Source: Chryseobacterium pennipullorum (GTDB taxonomy: Bacteria > Bacteroidota > Bacteroidia > Flavobacteriales > Weeksellaceae). Taken from it: DNA of 64,000 nt. The stretch is from NCBI RefSeq assembly GCF_003384725.1, contig NZ_QNVV01000003.1:1-64000 (forward strand), in the 5' to 3' direction. The notes beneath the pieces were generated by a model. The model searched no databases and was not told the origin of the DNA. It saw nothing but the letters and a program-made list of their open reading frames with translations. Of the stretch, positions 61,337 to 64,000 are shown piece by piece. Position 1 is the stretch's first letter. Every line of letters begins with the position of its first letter. The position numbers and the translations under genes are program-made.

Positions 61337-61756
61337 TTATTGCTCCAGTGTAGCATTTAATGTAATTTCAAAGTTGAAGGCAGCACTTACCGGGCATCCT
61401 TCCTCAGCAATTTTTGCAAATTTCTGAAATTCTTCCTCTGAAATTCCCGGAACCTTTGCTGTTAGTGTCAATTCAGACTTGGTGATTTTTCCGATATTGG
61501 GATCGAGGGTAATCACTGAAGTTGTTTTCAATTCTTCCGGGTTATAACCTGCCTGTGAAAGTTCGGCATCTAATTTCATGGTGAAGCATCCTGCATGTGC
61601 TGCTGCCAGCAATTCTTCGGGATTTGTTCCTACACCGTCTGCAAAACGGCTGTTGAATGAGTATTGTGTTTGATTTAAAGTGGTGCTCTGAGTCGTCAGG
61701 TGACCTTTACCTTCTTTGATAGTGCCGTTCCAAACGGCTGTTGCGTTACGTCTCAT
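61337..61756 (-). CDS. osmC: OsmC family organic hydroperoxide reductase
   Basis: 139 aa; thiol-dependent peroxidase. The two redox cysteines lie in [15 protein letters not shown] and [11 protein letters not shown], the OsmC/Ohr arrangement; the N-terminal [20 protein letters not shown] favours the OsmC over the Ohr subgroup. It lies between the TetR operon and a downstream-facing AraC gene, with which it may be co-transcribed (86-nt gap). Confidence 0.92.
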   Translation of the reverse strand: MRRNATAVWNGTIKEGKGHLTTQSTTLNQTQYSFNSRFADGVGTNPEELLAAAHAGCFTMKLDAELSQAGYNPEELKTTSVITLDPNIGKITKSELTLTAKVPGISEEEFQKFAKIAEEGCPVSAAFNFEITLNATLEQ

Positions 61757-61842
61757 AATGTTTGTTTTTTTGTTTTACTATGAATGATTTTGATGTTACA
61801 AAGATATATTTGTGCTTTACCGGATTCAATAGATAAAAAGAC

Positions 61843-62709
61843 TTAAATGTTGTACTTTTTTCCCGAAGAGTAATTTTTCCTGAAAGAAGCAGGGGTGCTT
61901 CCTGTTTTGCTGGTGAATAGCCGGTTAAAGTAAGCGGGATCTTCGTATCCAAGATCATAGGCTATTTCTTTCACGGGTTTGTCGGTATAGAACAGCAGTC
62001 TTTTGGCCTCCAGTAAGATTCTGTTGATAATAAACTGATTGGGAGAGTCCAGATGTAGGGCCTTAAACTTATGCGTTAAAGTTTTGGGGGAGATACGAAG
62101 CAGTTCTGCATATTCTGCAACATGATGCTTATCCCTGAAGTGGATTTCAAGATGTCTGCTGAAATCTCTGAAAATATCCAGTTCATTTCCCTGAATTTGA
62201 ATAGTTTTAGTATGTAAATGCTGACTTTTCCACTGTCGGGTTGCCCGGATGATAACCTGTTTCACATAGGTCCTTATCATTTCTTCCGCAGAAGAATCAT
62301 TACCACTAAGTTCCTCTCTGATGTTAGCCAGTATATTTCTGATAACGAGGGCCTCAGTTTCACTAAGCTCCACGAAGGGAATTTCAAATACATTATGAAA
62401 AAGGAGGCCATCACAGGCTACTTCTTTATCATGAATCTGAATACAGTAAAAATCACGGTTATAATGCAATAGGGTAGATTCTTCCTTGCCCTTTTTAATA
62501 ATCAGGTGCTGGTTGGTAATAAAGAATAAAGATGATTGTTTTGTGGTGTAGTGCTTAAAATCTATGGTAAGCTCGTATCCCGGAGGAATGAAAAAAACTT
62601 TAATGTCTGATCTGAAAAGGTCTCCGTCATACTCTTTCAGGTTTTCTTCTGAAATGGTTGTCAGTCCCAGTCTTTTATAATGATCCTCAAAAATAAGCTG
62701 TTGCGGCAT
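61843..62709 (-). CDS. AraC-family transcriptional regulator
   Basis: 288 aa. An N-terminal cupin-like sensing region of about 170 residues (GYELTIDFKHYTTKQSSLFF) is followed by two AraC helix-turn-helices: HVAEYAELLRISPKTLTHKF and VKEIAYDLGYEDPAYFNRLF. FTSKTGSTPASFR closes the family signature. It may control the downstream OsmC gene on the same strand. Ligand unknown. Confidence 0.9.
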   Translation of the reverse strand: MPQQLIFEDHYKRLGLTTISEENLKEYDGDLFRSDIKVFFIPPGYELTIDFKHYTTKQSSLFFITNQHLIIKKGKEESTLLHYNRDFYCIQIHDKEVACDGLLFHNVFEIPFVELSETEALVIRNILANIREELSGNDSSAEEMIRTYVKQVIIRATRQWKSQHLHTKTIQIQGNELDIFRDFSRHLEIHFRDKHHVAEYAELLRISPKTLTHKFKALHLDSPNQFIINRILLEAKRLLFYTDKPVKEIAYDLGYEDPAYFNRLFTSKTGSTPASFRKNYSSGKKYNI

Positions 62710-62909
62710 ACTTTAACTTTAGTTTAAAGATACAAAAAAGCATGGTTTCAGATAAATTAATTCCAGTAATACCTGATTTCTTCTGAGATCCATAATACAT
62801 TCACTGCAAAAAAAGCAGAAATATATTTTTACATTGATATTATTTTATCAATTTTACAAAGATTTGTACTTCGAAACCTATTTGTAACCCTTTTTTCACG
62901 ACGGCCTGC

Positions 62910-63788
62910 ATGAGCGAACTAGAAAATATTCTGAGAGAAATAACTCCGCTATCTCCTGAAGACAGTTTTTTGGTATTTGACAGGATCAAAGCTTCTTTTG
63001 ATTTTCCTTATCACTATCATCCGGAGATTGAGATCAACTTTATCTATAAGGGAAAAGGATATCGTAGAATGGTAGGAGACCATACAGGGGAAATAGGAAA
63101 TATAGAGTTGGTCCTCGTCGGGCCAAATCTACCCCATTGCTGGGCCAATCACAAATGTAAGAACAGAAAGACGCATGAGATCACAGTCCAGTTTAATCAG
63201 GACTTTTTCAATCAGTCCCTGATGGAAAAAAATATTCTTAAACCGATCAATAATCTCATGAAAGATTCTATCAGGGGGATTTTGTTTTCTACAGAAACTG
63301 CTGAAAAACTAAAAGATTCGTTTCTCAATTTGTCCAAGATGAACAGTTTTGAGTCTTTTATAGAAATAATGAAAATTCTCAATGAACTGGCGGTGGCAGA
63401 AAATAAGATTCTTTTATCGTCATATAGTATAGAGCTTGAAACCTTTGCAGATAATGACAAAATGAAGGTTGTCCATGATTTTTTACATAAGAATTTTGAG
63501 AATAAAATAACATTGGACGATGTTTCTTCTTTGATCAATATGAGCAACGTGACGTTTAACAGGTTTATCAAGAAAAGAACGGGAAAAACTTTTGTTAATT
63601 ACCTCAATGAAATAAGGATCAGCTATGCTGCCCGTTGGCTCATGGAAAAAAATCTTACTGTTTTCGAGATTGCCTTTGAAGCCGGGTTTAATAATATTGC
63701 CAATTTCAATAAAGTTTTCAAATCTATCAAAAAGACCACTCCTACTGAATTTAAAGAGCAGTTTAAAGGGGTTAAGAAAATCGAATAG
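62910..63788 (+). CDS. AraC-family transcriptional regulator
   Basis: 292 aa. N-terminal cupin domain (FPYHYHPEIEINFIYKGKGY, with HYHPE, and LPHCWANHKC), a central helical linker, and a C-terminal double HTH (ITLDDVSSLINMSNVTFNRF; VFEIAFEAGFNNIANFNKVF). FKSIKKTTPTEFK ends the AraC signature. The cupin motif suggests a sugar or small-molecule effector. It is divergent from the other AraC gene across 200 nt and is followed by a terminator. Confidence 0.9.
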   Translation: MSELENILREITPLSPEDSFLVFDRIKASFDFPYHYHPEIEINFIYKGKGYRRMVGDHTGEIGNIELVLVGPNLPHCWANHKCKNRKTHEITVQFNQDFFNQSLMEKNILKPINNLMKDSIRGILFSTETAEKLKDSFLNLSKMNSFESFIEIMKILNELAVAENKILLSSYSIELETFADNDKMKVVHDFLHKNFENKITLDDVSSLINMSNVTFNRFIKKRTGKTFVNYLNEIRISYAARWLMEKNLTVFEIAFEAGFNNIANFNKVFKSIKKTTPTEFKEQFKGVKKIE

Positions 63789-63809
63789 TAATTTTTTTTA
63801 AGCATCAGT

Positions 63810-63838
63810 ATCCGGCCCTTAGGTCCGGATTTATTTTT
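63810..63838 (+). terminator. Terminator after the last AraC gene
   Basis: ATCCGG / CCGGAT stem with a CCCTTAGGT-type loop, then TTATTTTTG. 22 nt after the stop. Confidence 0.8.
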
Positions 63839-63991
63839 GTCTCAAAACATGCTTAATTCTCTTTTTTGTATCAGTTTGTATTGGGTGTAAGGTGTTGTTT
63901 TTTAATATTTTAAATCTTATAAATGAAAAACACTGAAAAAATAACATCGTTTTATGATAAAATAGTATTATATCTGACTGTTAACAAAATT

Positions 63992-63999
63992 TAGATTTG
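63992..63999 (+). promoter_or_regulatory. Possible -7 box of a gene beyond the window
   Basis: TAGATTTG fits TAnnTTTG. The window ends right after it, so its gene is not visible. Confidence 0.3.
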
Positions 64000-64000
64000 T

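Overview
The window comes from a low-GC Bacteroidota chromosome, most likely a Chryseobacterium-type member of the Flavobacteriia. This rests on recalled protein resemblance (type III glutamine synthetase, HemA, flavobacterial fibre proteins), on promoter -7 boxes of the form TAnnTTTG, and on the absence of Shine-Dalgarno sequences. I saw no rRNA, tRNA, CRISPR array, transposase or integrase.

Layout. 0.4-4.4 kb: heme operon hemA-hemC-hemD-hemE (minus). 4.8-10.5 kb: cell-shape operon mreB-mreC-mreD-PBP2-rodA (plus). 10.5-22.2 kb: housekeeping genes (pentapeptide protein, NlpC/P60 lipoprotein, type III glutamine synthetase, DUF6909-like protein, M1 peptidase, CoaX-like kinase, GNAT, TadA, TonB-C protein) ending in a WYL regulator. 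22.2-36.9 kb: an accessory island, described below. 36.9-42.0 kb: XRE/S24 LexA-like repressor divergent from dinB and a DnaE-type polymerase. 42.3-44.9 kb: three tandem secreted C1q-like paralogues. 44.9-64 kb: a TPR/AraC regulator, small enzymes, glyS, truC, pyrD, DUF445, msrB, an L,D-transpeptidase family protein, fabF, a thiolase with its TetR regulator, OsmC and two AraC regulators.

The island is the exciting part. Six promoters, those of the WYL regulator, an M15 endolysin-like peptidase, a patatin phospholipase, a DUF2589 operon, a tiny very acidic protein and a three-gene fibre/large-protein operon, carry the same 15-bp element, CGACA-N5-TGTCG with few mismatches. In all six it lies exactly 11 bp upstream of the TAnnTTTG box. 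This defines a WYL-centred regulon. None of the products has a signal peptide, two look like receptor-binding fibres, and two could break cell wall and membrane. There are no capsid, terminase, portal, sheath, tube or ATPase genes. My hypothesis is an undescribed cytosolic particle or weapon released by programmed lysis, analogous to but not homologous with a tailocin. A polymorphic toxin with a caspase-fold-like C-terminus, its immunity candidate and a broken immunity remnant lie between the fibre operon and the WYL gene.

Several start codons were chosen by promoter position: the -7 box overlaps the longest possible start of hemA, glnN, the DUF6909-like gene, the WYL gene, the M15 gene and glyS. 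Functions rest on motifs read by eye; no database search was run.
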